DNA of 64,000 bases from positions 11,078,441 through 11,142,440 of the forward strand of contig CM071925.1 of the NCBI GenBank assembly GCA_016081115.2, read 5' to 3'. The translations under genes and the position numbers were made by a program. The stretch is from Rehmannia glutinosa (Eukaryota; Streptophyta; Magnoliopsida; Lamiales; Orobanchaceae). Positions 46,401 to 58,200 of this stretch are shown piece after piece. Positions within the stretch are counted from its first letter, which is position 1. Each line of letters starts with the position of its first letter. Under the pieces are notes generated by a model that worked only from the letters and a program-made list of their open reading frames with translations, did no database searches and was not told where the DNA came from.

Positions 46401-47907
46401 ATGTAGACGATTTGTTAATCATTAGCGGTAGTCATGATACTATCATGGAGACTAAAAGAATGTTAAAGAGGAACTTTGACATGAAGGATATGGGGATTTC
46501 CGATGTAATCCTTGGGATAAAAATCGTGAGAACTCCTAATGGAATTATCTTGTCACAATCCCACTATGTGGAGAAAGTGCTCAAGAAATTCAATGCTTTT
46601 GATGATTCACCGTCAAAGACGCCCATTGATTTAAGTATAAATTTGGTTGCTAATAAAGCGTAACTGGTGGCTCGGATGGAATACTCACGTATAATAGGCG
46701 ATCGATGTACATCACAAATTGTACACGTCCAAACTTGGCCTACCCCGTAAATATGTTGAGTAGGTTCACGAGCAATCCAAGCCATGAGCATTGGAAAGCG
46801 TTAACTGTGGTGTTAAAATACTTGAAGTATACCTTGGATTATGGGCTATACTACTCAAGATATCCACTGTATTGAAGGATATAGTGATGCTAGTTGGATT
46901 TGATTCGAAAGATTCTTATTCAACTAGTGGATACATATTCACCATCGGAGGTGGTGCGGTATCGTGGAAGTCCACGAAAAACGTGTATAGCTCGGTCCAC
47001 CATGGAATGCGAGTTTATAGCTTTGGATAAAGCTGGTGAAGAAGAGTGACTTGAAATTTTCTCGGAAGATATTCCATGTTGGAGGAAGCCTCGTGCCTTC
47101 GTGATGATTCACCGTGATAGCCAAGCGGCTATAGGAAGGGCACAGAGCAATATGTATAACGGTAAGTCTAGACATATTCGCTCGGAGACACAATACCGTT
47201 AGACAATTGATCTCAAATGGTGTGATGTCAATTGACTACGAAAAGTCAAAAGACAATTTGGCGAGATCCTTTGACAAAAGGATCAATCGAGATCAATTGG
47301 GTAAATTGCTTTGAGAGGAATGGGCTTGAAGTCCACAAAGTAAAAATAACTATCATAGTGGTAACTCAACCATGTTGATTGGAGATCCCAAGAACTTGGT
47401 TCAATGAGAAAACTAAACTATGAAGGTTATGTTGTAACACTTGGAAACAATGTTATAACCCATCCCTAGAAAGCAAAACCAAGTGTTGAAACACCCGCAA
47501 AGTTGTGGTGAGGCTAAGTCATTTGACTTTTAATGATTCCTACACCTCGTTGAGGTTGAGTATGGCAGATACTCGGATAGAAGATCACCTATATAAGTGA
47601 GAAGTGCGGGCCGCTTCAAAGTAACACTTATGAATCCAAAGTGGTGTCCATGGCCGAAACGGACACAAAACGTGAGAAACGAGAAGGTGTTGAGACCTTA
47701 TTGTGTTAATATTGTTGACTCGGTATACACCGTGGAGGAATAGTTCAAGGCATTGCGTCCACTAAGCCGCCAGTGTACCGATGGTATTGACTACGGAAGG
47801 TTCAAAGCCATAAGCTACCTTTCCGAATGCAATATTGTCTCTTGAGGATCGTTTCATTTGCGTGTTCCGCATTCATGCATACATTAATTTCCACTCATGT
47901 GGGGGAT
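43452..47907 (+). pseudogene. Copia internal region, copy B (gag-protease-integrase-RT-RNase H, frameshifted)
   Basis: Gag ATG at 43479. Blocks match copy A in order: KFVVGKFLDFVMVDSKTVME (about 43825-43885), LPPSWRDFKNYLKHKRKEMG (about 43975-44035), zinc knuckle (44210-44250), protease DTGATCHV (44394-44417, motif intact here), integrase HHCC (44800-44920), RT with CLYVDDLLIISGS (about 46394-46432) and DMKDMGISDVILGIKIV (46480-46530), and RNase H (YSDASW, then STSGYIFTIGGGAVSWKSTK, 46880-46980). Copy B retains slightly more open frame in RT and RNase H than copy A but is still broken. Confidence 0.85.
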
Positions 47908-48942
47908 TGTTGGAAATTTTGGTTTTGATAAAGTGGGTGTCGACCCGACTTTGACCAATTTTTCGGTGGCTAAATATTTAATTCGGAGGAATTAAATTAT
48001 ATATTATTAATCTACGTTAGAGTAGATGTTCGTAGTATTTTTTTATTTCTCAAAACCGAATTTGGTGAGTGAGAAATTAATACACGAAGGTAGCCACATA
48101 ATTGGGCATTATGTAAAGATTATTTAAAGGGAGATGAAAGGCTTATGCCTTATCCCACATGGAATACAAATCATAGTTTATCCTAGTTTATTTACTAGAA
48201 GGTGTTATTTGTTGTATAAACTATAACACAAGTGGATGATCACAAGTGGGCCACACGCTGCGCGCCACCGGCCGGCCCGGCCTGCCTGTGGCGTGGGCTT
48301 GGGCACAGGCATGGGCACGGGGCCTGGGGCCGGGGCAAGGGGGCGGCCCGCCTGTGGGCCGGGTCCAGGTCCACTAAGTTTTGCCACTCGAAAATGGGCT
48401 CGACCCAGATTCGAGTGATCGCTGGATCAAGCTTTAAAGCCCAATGAATCGGACATTGTAGGTGTCCGATTCGTGTGATCGTTGGAGTTAGTAACTCCTA
48501 CAAGAGTGATCACCGAAAAGAGCCCACTACTTGTCTTATGGAGTAGTGGGGTGTAACATCCGGATGTTACAATTGGATTAATGCCCACTACCTTTTTATC
48601 TCCCGTGCGGTGTTGGTTGTCTATAAAATCATTGTTGTGCATTGCATTTCACACGAAAAATTCATAGCATTTCATACACCTCCAAAAGCTATTTTCTACA
48701 TTCTGCACTAAGTCCAAAGAACTTGAAAGACATTTCTAGTTGAAGGTGCTTCGTGTTAGTGGAAGCAATACGTCAAACCGTGAGCACTAGCCGGACGCGT
48801 AATTGCTTGGAAAGAGATTCGTCTCGACTCGCTTCGAAAGTTCTTTTGAAGAAGTTGTAATAGTTATTATTTTTCTTGTAATCTTTCTTTCTGTAATTTG
48901 CCATTTTGAAGGCATCCCGATTCTGTAACATTGTACTCAACA
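47908..48942 (+). repeat. Copia LTR C (right outer)
   Basis: Starts TGTTGGAAATTTTGG and ends GTACTCAACA, followed by the ATATA target duplication. GC-rich block at 48250-48370. Carries the same two palindromes and a TATAAAA near 48622. Confidence 0.93.
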
Positions 48943-50760
48943 ATATATAGATGATAAGAATTTTCCATATTTTGATAGGATTGTAATTTCGTAGTATTTG
49001 ATTCGTGCTACATTCCTTGTTGCATTATTCTTGCTTTCTTGGATAAAAAGACACAAGAAAGATATATTTGTACAAGGGATATCAGATACTTTTTGTAATT
49101 GGATTTATAAGAATTTTAATCTTTTTCAAATATGTACTTCCCTATGTAAAAATTGAAAGCGACACAATTTGACTTGTTATGTATTATTGGTTAGTGTTAA
49201 ACTTTTTTTTCCACGATATATCCTATTTTAGGTGGAAATTATTGCAATTGTTTCAGCTTGGAGTGAACTAATATCACTTTTCACATGAAGACGAGATGGA
49301 AAAAAAAAATCAAGGGCTACCCATTTTGTGTATATATAATTATATTTATATATTATTTCTTTTTTAATTATCTATTTAGGTTTTTAAGAGTCCCCAAATC
49401 TTATTTTTTTAGGTGTCCTCAAATCTTAAAGAATAGAATATTTAACCCGGAGCAATTAAATGATCCCAGAAAAAAGGAAGTAATGAAATGCATAATGACA
49501 TATTCCATCCGCTTGTCCATTATTTTCCAACAATTACAATGGTAGCGTGAAGTTCAAGGAATTTGTTTGCAATTCTCGCTCACTTCACCTGTCTTCATTT
49601 ATTTATTACTTGGATGGATGACAAGTCCGGGAATGAAATGGAAACAATTCGTACCACAATAGAAAAAATATTTATTTACAGTCTAAAAAGATTGGACTAT
49701 TACATTATCTTTTTCTTCTTTCTTTTTCACCACAAGGTCCACAAGGCATCAGAAATCGAAAAGGCCAAGGTTCAAATTCATACTCCATCAAATTGCTCCC
49801 CGAAGCATATACGAGCTAATAAAAATTTAATGGAAACTCATATTGAATAGCATCTGTGCGAGTTCGATTCGTGGAGAGATCATTATTAGAAGATTGAGGG
49901 TCAAACATAATTATTCTCTTTACAACTGAGAGTACCTAGTTGTACGCAACAGACAACCAGTGTGCACGGTCAAGGGCGTATCCATTAAAGCCCCCAAAAT
50001 TTTTGAAGTCTCAATTTTATATATGAATATTTTATTTTAAATATTAATTTTAGTACTAAATATTTATTTTTTATTGATTTAGCCCCCACAATGTTTGGCT
50101 CAGCCCCGCTCCGCCTCGCCTCGTTCCAGGCGGCAGAATGATGAAAGAGCAGGAGAATATTGCATCCAATGCTGAGAATAATAAGGTGGTGCTTGTTCAT
50201 ATCACCATTTCATTGTCAACTGCTTTAATGTGGTCCCACTATAGAAACTCACCAGCAATTTCCAAACCTCCCAAGTTGCATTTTTATTGCTACTTGAGCT
50301 ACAAGAAAGAAATACTAAAATTATAGCCCGAAGACTCAAACAAACCAATGTGAATACTTATTGTTATTTAATTCCTGTAACAGTGACCATCATGGGGACT
50401 GAGCTAAATGGATTTTACGACATAACTATTACATTGCAAAATTTTTCCACACGTCAACAATCTTAGGATTTAAGAATGTAATCCAATTTTTTTTTCCGAT
50501 CAAAAAAAAGAATGTAATCCAAAAATACATATATATTCAGAGAAGATTACTATTAAAGCAAGCTGGGCATCGTAAACAACGTAACTCTTCAAACTAAATT
50601 TGAGAAATATCAAAAGAAGGATAATAGAAATTCACAAAATTCAAAAAATTAAACCATCAAGGGAAAGTCAGTGATAATACTTCCAACTGAAACAGTAAAA
50701 CTACAAAAGTTCATCCTTCTAAAACCTCATTAGCACACTTGACAAAAAACTCAGATTGCC
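48943..50760. other. Intergenic: displaced flotillin upstream DNA and RPS11 3' flank
   Basis: AT-rich; frames are short and unconserved. 49970-50130 contains words such as GCCCCCAAAATTTTTG, TTTAGCCCCCACAAT and CAGCCCCGCTCCGCC, resembling a dispersed repeat, class unknown. No exon or RNA gene recognised. Confidence 0.5.
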
Positions 50761-53113
50761 TCACATCCCTGTAAAAGCTTTCTTCCCACGACCCGAAGAA
50801 CCAGCTGGAGTCACCTTAATCACGTTAAACCTCACGGTTTTTGACAAGGGCCTGCAAGGAGATAATGAAACCCATCATAAACAAATTCTACAAACTTAAG
50901 ACACAAATGAATAATAACAGAATAGGCGGTACTACTAGCCTGCACTGGCCAATGGTGACATGGTCGCCCTCCTTCACTCGAAAGCATGGGGATATGTGTG
51001 CAGGAATATTTGAGTGCCTCTTCTCATACCTATAAATCATTCAATAAAACAATCAGGTAAACAAAACAAAATATAATAGCAACTTCATTTATTTATAGGA
51101 ATATCATACCTTTGGTATTTCTTCACCCAATGCAGGTAGTTCCGTCGAACAATGATAGTTCTCATCATCTTTGCACTGTGACAGTTTCCAGTAAGGATAC
51201 GTCCTCTGATGGATACATTGCCAGTGAATGGGCATTTCTTGTCAATGTATGTGCCTGGAGAAAGAGGTATTCAAAGCTCAAAGGAAAGTAATAGAAGCAG
51301 CAAAAGCAGGAATACAACACATACCAGCCAAAATAAAAATATCAGGTAAACTTAGGAGATGAACATTTCATCAACAAATTAATTTCATAAAGCCCTAAAA
51401 GCATCAGAGACAAAAAAAAAATCTATGAAAAACCAGATAACATAGACATTTAGGAGAAGGGTTGTTCATTAACATAATTGTTTCAACTGATATTTTGTCA
51501 TGTCTATGGAACCAAACAGAAATTTGGTTCGGTATTCAGTAAAATATTTTTTTTAATTCACACCCATTCGGTTCAGTTTCAGTATGGAATTGGTTATACT
51601 GTGAATTGAACACCAAATAATTTTTGTATGCATAATTTTGATATTTGACTGTTGACAATTTGACTGATATTTTTGATCTGTACTCTTCCCTTTGCCCTAC
51701 TCCCTAATTTGAGAATTCCTACACTTCTCATAATTCCCCAACCACCCAAGCCAACAAGTGCCACCATCAGCCGCCCACTCTCCTTCACATTTCACGAACA
51801 CCTACTAGAGTCATCAATCACGTCACAGCCTCACAGTTCGTTTATTTCAGTGACCAGAGCACACTCAGGACCCATCACTGTCTGACCAATCACCCACACA
51901 AGCCACCATTACCTGCCAATGTCAGCCACCTCAGTCCCCATCTTGTAACCACTCAAATTACCCCAAGGTACTTTTTCTGTGATTTTGCCCCAGTGTGTTT
52001 TAAGAGAGTTTTGAAATTTCAAAAATTTATTATGTCACGAACTTGACAACGGGAAAACCCGAATGTACTTCCATTTTTTAAGAACCGAACAGAACATGAC
52101 ATTACGTATGCTACTTTGGTTTTTCAAAATTTCAGATCAGGCAAGGTTGGTTCTACCCAATGCACTGCCCTATCTAGGAGCTTCAGTAAACGGTCACAGT
52201 GAGTCTACATAGTACATAGGGAGTATATATATATATATATAAATATATAATCATGTGTATAATTGCACATCACATAACAGGATAAGACCGCAATAGAAAC
52301 AATTCATACAAAGTTCGATGAGTGGTGAACCTAGTGCTAGTACAACAATAATTCCCAGAATTTTAAACTGTGAATTGATAGCTCCTAAACCCAAAGAAAA
52401 CCCATAAAGCTAAACTTTTTTTTTGATCGGTACCCATAAAGCTAAACTTATTTCCAAGATACGTAACATATGACAAAGCCACAAAGGACTAAACCAGATT
52501 TCAACCAAGCGTGTTAAGCGAATCAGTTATGCCAACTTGCAAAAACATGTGTGAATATAAGAACATAGTCCCATAAAATTTACTCTATCAATCATAGCAA
52601 AACCAATTGAAATCAGAAATATAACCATCATTTCTAAGGACGAGATAACAATATTACATAAAAGGAAAAGATGAAATGAAATATAATTAACAATGCTGGA
52701 CCTTCAGTGGCCTCGCGTGGTGTTTTAAAACCTAATCCAATGCTCTTCCAGTAGCGGTTTCCTCCCTTTCCAGGCACCTTACCCTTCCCTGATTTCTTCG
52801 AACTAAAAATACAATGAGAAGAAAATAAAGCCTTCAATACTTCAACCTCAGCTTAACCAACTAGTTTGCCCATACATAACAGTTCAACGAGCATTATGAC
52901 ATTTAAACATCTAAAAATGCGTAAAAGTTATCTTACCTAAGGAACACCTTAGGCTGCTTCAAGAAAGCCTTCTCAGTCTGCAAATCAATTCAAATTCAAA
53001 CGATCTAAATTCACCAATATATTTCGCTTCTAACATAAGATAATAAAGGATGAATAGAAAGACACGGTGCGAGGAGACGCGTACTTTGTCGAAGGAATTA
53101 CCTGTTCCGCCAT
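50761..53113 (-). CDS. RPS11: 40S ribosomal protein S11 (uS17)
   Basis: Small-subunit cytosolic ribosomal protein. Six exons: 53102-53113 (MAEQ), 52937-52977, 52702-52802, 51110-51254, 50940-51029 and 50761-50851; the sum is exactly 480 nt for 159 residues plus stop, the family length. Blocks seen: TEKAFLKQPKVFL, GKGGNRYWKSIGLGFKTPRE, TYIDKKCPFTGNVSIRGRIL, CHSAKMMRTIIVRRNYLHW, KRHSNIPAHISPCFRVKEGD, HVTIGQCRPLSKTVRFNV and C-terminal GKKAFTGM. The four-residue first exon is typical of plant ribosomal protein genes. The intron after GQCR begins GC rather than GT. The frame is intact. Very short first exon and CT-rich leader suggest the usual ribosomal-protein promoter. Confidence 0.97.
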
Positions 53114-53619
53114 GGTTGCGTGCTACAGAATGTGTCTGCAGTCTGCGCGTGTGAAAATGGTGGAGGGGGCAGCAGCAAAACCCTAATCCGCAACAGCTAA
53201 GATTGTTGCTGTATAATTGGAGATTTATACATATACCTCCGATTCATAAGTGGGCCTGAACTTCTTTCAGGACTGTTTAAGGGCCAATGTAACATATGTC
53301 CAATTCTCTTTAATTCTAACAGGTCCAAATACGCCTGGGACTCGTTTGGGAAGTAGTATTGACAAGGATTGGACATTTTATACTCCTCAAGCCTTTGTTT
53401 GGGAAGTTTGATGGAGGACTGTTACTAACCATCGGGCTGGGATAGGAATCCTAGATTCAATTGATTATGTATCCCACCTCAAGAGGTGGCATTATATAAT
53501 CACATCCTACCCCAATATGTACAATGTTTGTTATGCCCTTATGTTTCTTTGTAAAATGATCATTTTTACCCCTGCAGGTGTACACAAATTAAATCTGCAC
53601 CAATCAAATGGTGACACAT
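53114..53619. other. Intergenic: RPS11 promoter and dispersed repeat
   Basis: The first 100 bp hold the RPS11 leader, including AAACCCTAATCCG (about 53178), a telobox word commonly found in plant ribosomal-protein promoters. 53340-53560 contains CTCGTTTGGGAAGTAG and GCCTTTGTTTGGGAAG, words found at MITE ends; borders unclear. Confidence 0.5.
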
Positions 53620-54417
53620 GTGAAATTATATATTAAATATCAATTTTATATTTTCTATTTATATTTGGGAATTTAATAAAATATAATTCCTAATTTAAAT
53701 AGTTAATTAATTGGTATTTTAATATATATTATTGGCCAATTAAAGATTGTCAAATGTCAAATTCTTATAAATCAAGATTTATTTTGATTTATTATTATTT
53801 CTTTTGATAATAATCAAAATTTGTGATTAAAGAAATAATATTAAATCTTGAAGGACCAATCAAATTAGAGTCATGACCATATGAGTTATCCAAAGACCTC
53901 TCTCCTACAAGTATGAATAGGGGTCATTCTCAAGGAATTAAATCACAATTCAAAGAGAAGAAATCCAAGCAAGAAAGGCGGTGGAGAAAATTCTCTCAAG
54001 GTAAGAAGAACAAATTCAAGGAGATCCACTGTGTTGAAGACGAAATTCAAGGCATTCATCGTGGAGTCCACTCAAATCACAGCGTTTGATTCGGGAATAA
54101 ACTTTCAAGCCCTCGAGTTAACGTTATAGAAGTCAGATCCATCTTGGAGGAAGATCGAAGAGTCAAACCCACCAAGAAGTTCTCATATTCAAGTCAAATA
54201 TCATCATATATATTACGTTTGATTCGAGATCAAGCTGTCAAGCCCTCGAATTAACATTATTGAAGTTCAAGTTCAAGTTCAAGTTTGGAGAAGATCAAAC
54301 TGAAGAGTTCAACTCCAAATTCTAAAATTCTACATATTATATTCTTGAAGAAAAGAATCAGAGGATTTATTTTAGAGATTGTAACCCTTTTGATAGTTTG
54401 ATTTATATAAATTCAAT

Positions 54418-55742
54418 TTGTACTATTTTTCTTGTTTGTTTATTCGCAGACAATTAAAATTTGTGTTACAAATTTTTGGCACGCCCAGTGGGACAATCTC
54501 TACCTCTCATCTCTTCTCTTCAAACCAAGTTCATATATCAATGAAAATGGCCAACTATTCCAAGTCCACAAATGTTAACCATTCAATGCCAAACTACGAA
54601 GCCACTGCTCCAATATACAAGCATAAGGGGGCAAGGAAAGATGGCGAGTCATCGAACCATGAAGTTACTCCTCCAACAAACGAAGGGGCATGGAAACAAG
54701 GTGGCAAATATGGAGCTTTAAATAAAGAATCATTGGGCCCACTCGACGTACACGCACATTCTACAAGCTCAAGATTTGAAACTGTAGCAACCATGGTGGT
54801 CCAAGCTACTTCACTCGAAGAGCAACTTGCAAATTTGACGAAGGCCATTGAAGGACTTACAAAACATGTTCAAGAGCGAGACTCCCAAATCATGAAGTTG
54901 ATAGACAAAGTTGACCAAGTTGATTCAAGTCGTGTGATGGGCAAAGAAATCGAAGCTCAAGATGATGTCGAAACATCCACAAGGCAACAACCAAACGAAA
55001 AAGAGGAGTCTCCCGCAAAGAAGTTGGAAGTCTCGTCTGATGGCCTGATTCCAGTTTACCAACTCAAGGAGTTCATCATGGGACTATCAAAGATAAGATT
55101 GATGGAAGTTTTAAATCGTGTTTGACTTACGCCAAGCCGTACACACAGATAATTGACAACTGGAAGATGCCTGATGGTTATCAACCTCCCAAGTTCCAAC
55201 AATTTGATGGCATTGGCAATCCAAAGCAGCATGTAGCTCACTTTATTGAAACGTGCAATGATGATGGGACTTATGGTGATCACTTAGTGAAGCAATTTGT
55301 CCGATCCTTGAGCAGAAGTGCGTTTGATTGGTACACCGACTTGGGGGCAAATTCAATTGACACTTGGGAGCAGTTGGAACGAGAGTTTCTTAACCGTTTC
55401 TATAGCACACGACGAACTATTGGCATGATTGAGCTTACAAATTCACGCCAGTGGAGGGAAGAGTCTGTCATTGACTACATCAATTGTTGGAGAGACTTGA
55501 GCCTCAACTGCAAAGATCAATTGTCAGAGACCTCAGCAATTGAAATGTGCATCCAAGGAACGCATTGGAGCCTATGCTACATACTTCAAGGAATAAGGCC
55601 GAAAACTTTTGAAGAGTTAGCAACTCGAGCACACACCATTGAGATAATTTTAAACTTTGACCAACAAGAATGTCCAAGTGATGTCAGTAATGATGATAAT
55701 GATGAAGAAGTGGAGCCATCTTTAACTTCTCAATGCTCCTAG
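54418..55742 (+). pseudogene. gypsy gag (two overlapping frames)
   Basis: Frame one, usable from the ATG at 54541 (MKMANYSKSTNVNHS), has a Gln/Glu coiled coil (LEEQLANLTKAIEGLTKHV) and stops at 55125. Frame two, 55122-55742, has the retrotransposon gag core: DGIGNPKQHVAHFIETCN, LVKQFVRSLSRSAFDWYTDL, WEQLEREFLNRFYSTRR and TFEELATRAHTIEI. A frame change near 55080-55125 separates them. The protein stops in an acidic tail without a zinc knuckle. Confidence 0.8.
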
Positions 55743-56170
55743 ATACGAGCATAAACTATCTAAAGATGTCAAATAAATTATTCTAAAATGCTCCTTGATA
55801 AAAGTCTAAACTATCAATAATACTCCTTGACATGAGTATAAAAGGTCCATATCTCAAACTCAAATGTTTACTCCTTGATACGAGTATAAACTATCAACAT
55901 GTCTCAAATTCAAATGTTTACTCCTTGATACGAGTATAAACTGTCAACATGCCTCAAATTCAAATGATTACTCCTTGATACGAGTATAAACTATCAATAT
56001 ATCTTACATTCAAATCAAGACTCCTTGATGCGAGTTTAAACTATCAACATATCTCGAGTTCAAATGTCTACTCCTTGATACGAGTATAAACTATCAATAT
56101 ATCTCAAATTCAAATGAAGTCTTCTTGATACGAGTATAAATTATCATCATATCTCAAATTTAAATGAATG
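55735..56170. repeat. 50-bp minisatellite, about eight units
   Basis: Unit CTCCTTGATACGAGTATAAA, then CTATCAACAT, then CTCAAATTCAAATG. Five consecutive units start at 55921, 55971, 56021, 56071 and 56121, exactly 50 bp apart; earlier units are more diverged. It follows directly on the gag stop codon. Confidence 0.92.
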
Positions 56171-56559
56171 TTCTATGACGCACGAGCCTAAATTGCATGT
56201 TACTCCTGGCCAAAATAAGTATAATTTGTTTATGGCACTCCAAAAAAAATATATGTTTTATGAACTACGTTTTGACTTGATCTCTTTGTTAGGGTACGTA
56301 GGCAGCTTAGAATTTTCTAAGTTCAGTTATGCTATTGTGATGAATTATGTTCATTGCAAAACGAAAAGGGAGTTAGGAAACGAACCTCTTCAACAATGTT
56401 CCCTGTTTGTTGTGGTGCGCGATATCATCTATATTGGATTCTCGTGGCTCCGAAGATTTGGGACTCTTTTTAATTTTCCAGTGACACTTCGCTGAGGGCA
56501 TCTTCTCTCTCGTTCACTAGCCCGACCTTCAATAATGCGATAGTGTGGCCATGAAATTG

Positions 56560-56680
56560 GCTCTTGTGCTGATTGTTGATGAGTTGCTTGTGAACTCAAC
56601 ACCCTTGATGGTGTCTCCCCGCCTGGCGAGCATATTGTTGGTGATGAGTTGCTTGCTAAATCCACGCCCTTGATGGCATC
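56560..56680. repeat. Short tandem duplication flanking the copia LTR
   Basis: TTGATGAGTTGCTTG...CACCCTTGATGG at about 56575 is repeated as GTGATGAGTTGCTTG...CGCCCTTGATGG at about 56640, abutting the LTR. Confidence 0.6.
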
Positions 56681-58200
56681 TGTAAGTCCAAGCGGCTACG
56701 ATAATCTAGAGGGAGGGGTGAATAGATTATCTCCATCTTTTCGATTATGCCCTCTTTTTCGAATCAAATGCGCCAAGACAATAATAAAGGTGTGGAAAGT
56801 AAACAACACGCATCGATTTATAGAGGTTCAACCCACCTGTGGCCTAATCCTCTACCACCCCAGTATATCCGGGATGGATTTCAAAAAGAAAAAAGATTTT
56901 ATTAATTACCAAAATTAATACAACGCCTTACAACATCACCTTGAAGAGCACCACACTCTTTTACAACACCACCTTTGAGATTACCACAATCTCCTCTTGA
57001 AGATTACCAAAATCTTCCTTCAACGGCACCTTGTGAAGATCACCACAATCTTCAATCTTGAAGAACACCAAATTCTTCAAACACCTCAAGTGTATTCTTT
57101 CCACAAGAATACTCACAAGGATGTCTTGTGTTGAATGATTGACCAAAAATCAAGATTACAACTCAATAATGAATATTACAATTTGAGTGCAAGTATAATC
57201 AAGAATAAAAAGCCTAGACCTCAAGAGTGTGCAAGTGCAAGAACTTAGGCTTATTACAACAAGAATGTAAAATATGAAAGCTTGGAGAATTTGCAGATTT
57301 TTCTTGTTGTTTTGATTGCTTGTGTTGTTCTTCACTTGTTTCTTCAAAATCATCTTATATTTATAGGAGAGTCTTCACAAACATAGGCTCCTCCTTCTTC
57401 ACTTTTGTCTACAAAAAGAAGATCACAAGATGTAGAAATAATGTACAAAAATGAAAAGCAAATCTTGCTGATAAGGATGTCCAACGGTTCAAATTTTGCT
57501 GTCAAAAGATTACACAGCGCGACCGGTCGTTCTATAGAAAATTTCAAACGTTGAATGAAATTAGTGCGATCCAGGTACAGTTCGGAGGGGGGTCCGACCG
57601 ATCGAAGGTGGGTCCGACCGGTCGACCCTACCCTTGACCGGTAACCCTCTCTTTTTTTTCACATAAATGCTTTCTGTTTCATTTTGTGCGTTCTCCAGGT
57701 ACCGGTCGACCATTTGCTTGACCGGTCGACCTCCAACTTGAAATGTTGTCTGATTTTTGTCAAAATTAAACTTCAAGAAATACTCCAAAAAAATAGTAAA
57801 AATTATTTTAAATCAATTGGGAGTATTTGGACAACAATTATAAACATTGTTTTGGTGTAAAAACCAATTAACACAAAATCATCAAAAGTGTTGTCCAATT
57901 TTTATCGAATAATAAACTCTAAGAAATACTCCAAAAATTAGTAAAAATATTTTAAATCATTTAGAAGTATTTGGACAACAATTATAAATATTGTTTTGGT
58001 GTAAAAACCAATTAACACAAAATCATCAAAAGTGTTATCCAATTTTTATCGAATTATAAACTCTAAGAAATAATCCAAAAATTAGTAAAAACATTTTAAA
58101 TCATTTAGGAGTACTTGGACAACATTTATAAACATTGTTTTGGTATAAAAACTCATTTAAACAAAATCATCAAAATCTTGATAAAAACTTTTATCTAACA
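56681..58200 (-). repeat. 3' LTR of the minus-strand copia element
   Basis: Reads TGTAAGTCCAAGCGG... to ...TTTATCTAACA on the plus strand, 1520 bp. Contains a cluster of ACCGGTCGAC-type palindromic words (57521-57735) and three 143-bp tandem units (57763-58200). Confidence 0.92.
57763..58200. repeat. Three tandem units of about 143 bp within the LTR
   Basis: Units begin at about 57763, 57908 and 58052. Each has AAACTCTAAGAAATACTCC, TTTTAAATCATT, GAGTATTTGGACAACA, TTGTTTTGGTGTAAAAACC and GTGTTGTCCAATTTTTATCG. The same units appear at 32148-32543 and at 63900-64000. Confidence 0.9.

Larger units (their letters stand above)
36967..48942 (+). mobile_element. Composite Ty1/copia array: LTR-internal-LTR-internal-LTR
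   Basis: Three LTRs (36967-37978, 42416-43451, 47908-48942) separate two near-identical internal regions in the same orientation. The outer LTRs are flanked by the same 5-bp word ATATA (36962-36966 and 48943-48947), so the whole array has one target duplication. Each internal region encodes copia-order domains: gag, protease, integrase, RT, RNase H. Both are frameshifted throughout. A GTGGGGGAT polypurine tract precedes the second and third LTR. I see no canonical tRNA-Met primer site after the LTRs. Confidence 0.92.
53620..56500 (+). mobile_element. Ty3/gypsy gag-only remnant (non-autonomous, no pol)
   Basis: A probable LTR (about 53620-54474) is followed by TTGGCACGCCCAGTGGGAC, a primer-site-like sequence common after plant gypsy LTRs, then gag, a 50-bp minisatellite and a tail with GGGTACGTAGGCAGC (about 56293), a word often found near the 3' end of such elements. 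No protease, RT or integrase is present and no second LTR is visible before the copia element at 56681. Confidence 0.65.

Noticed and set aside
36967..48942. Two independent copia insertions side by side
   Set aside because: The units share the middle LTR, and only the outer flanks carry the ATATA duplication.
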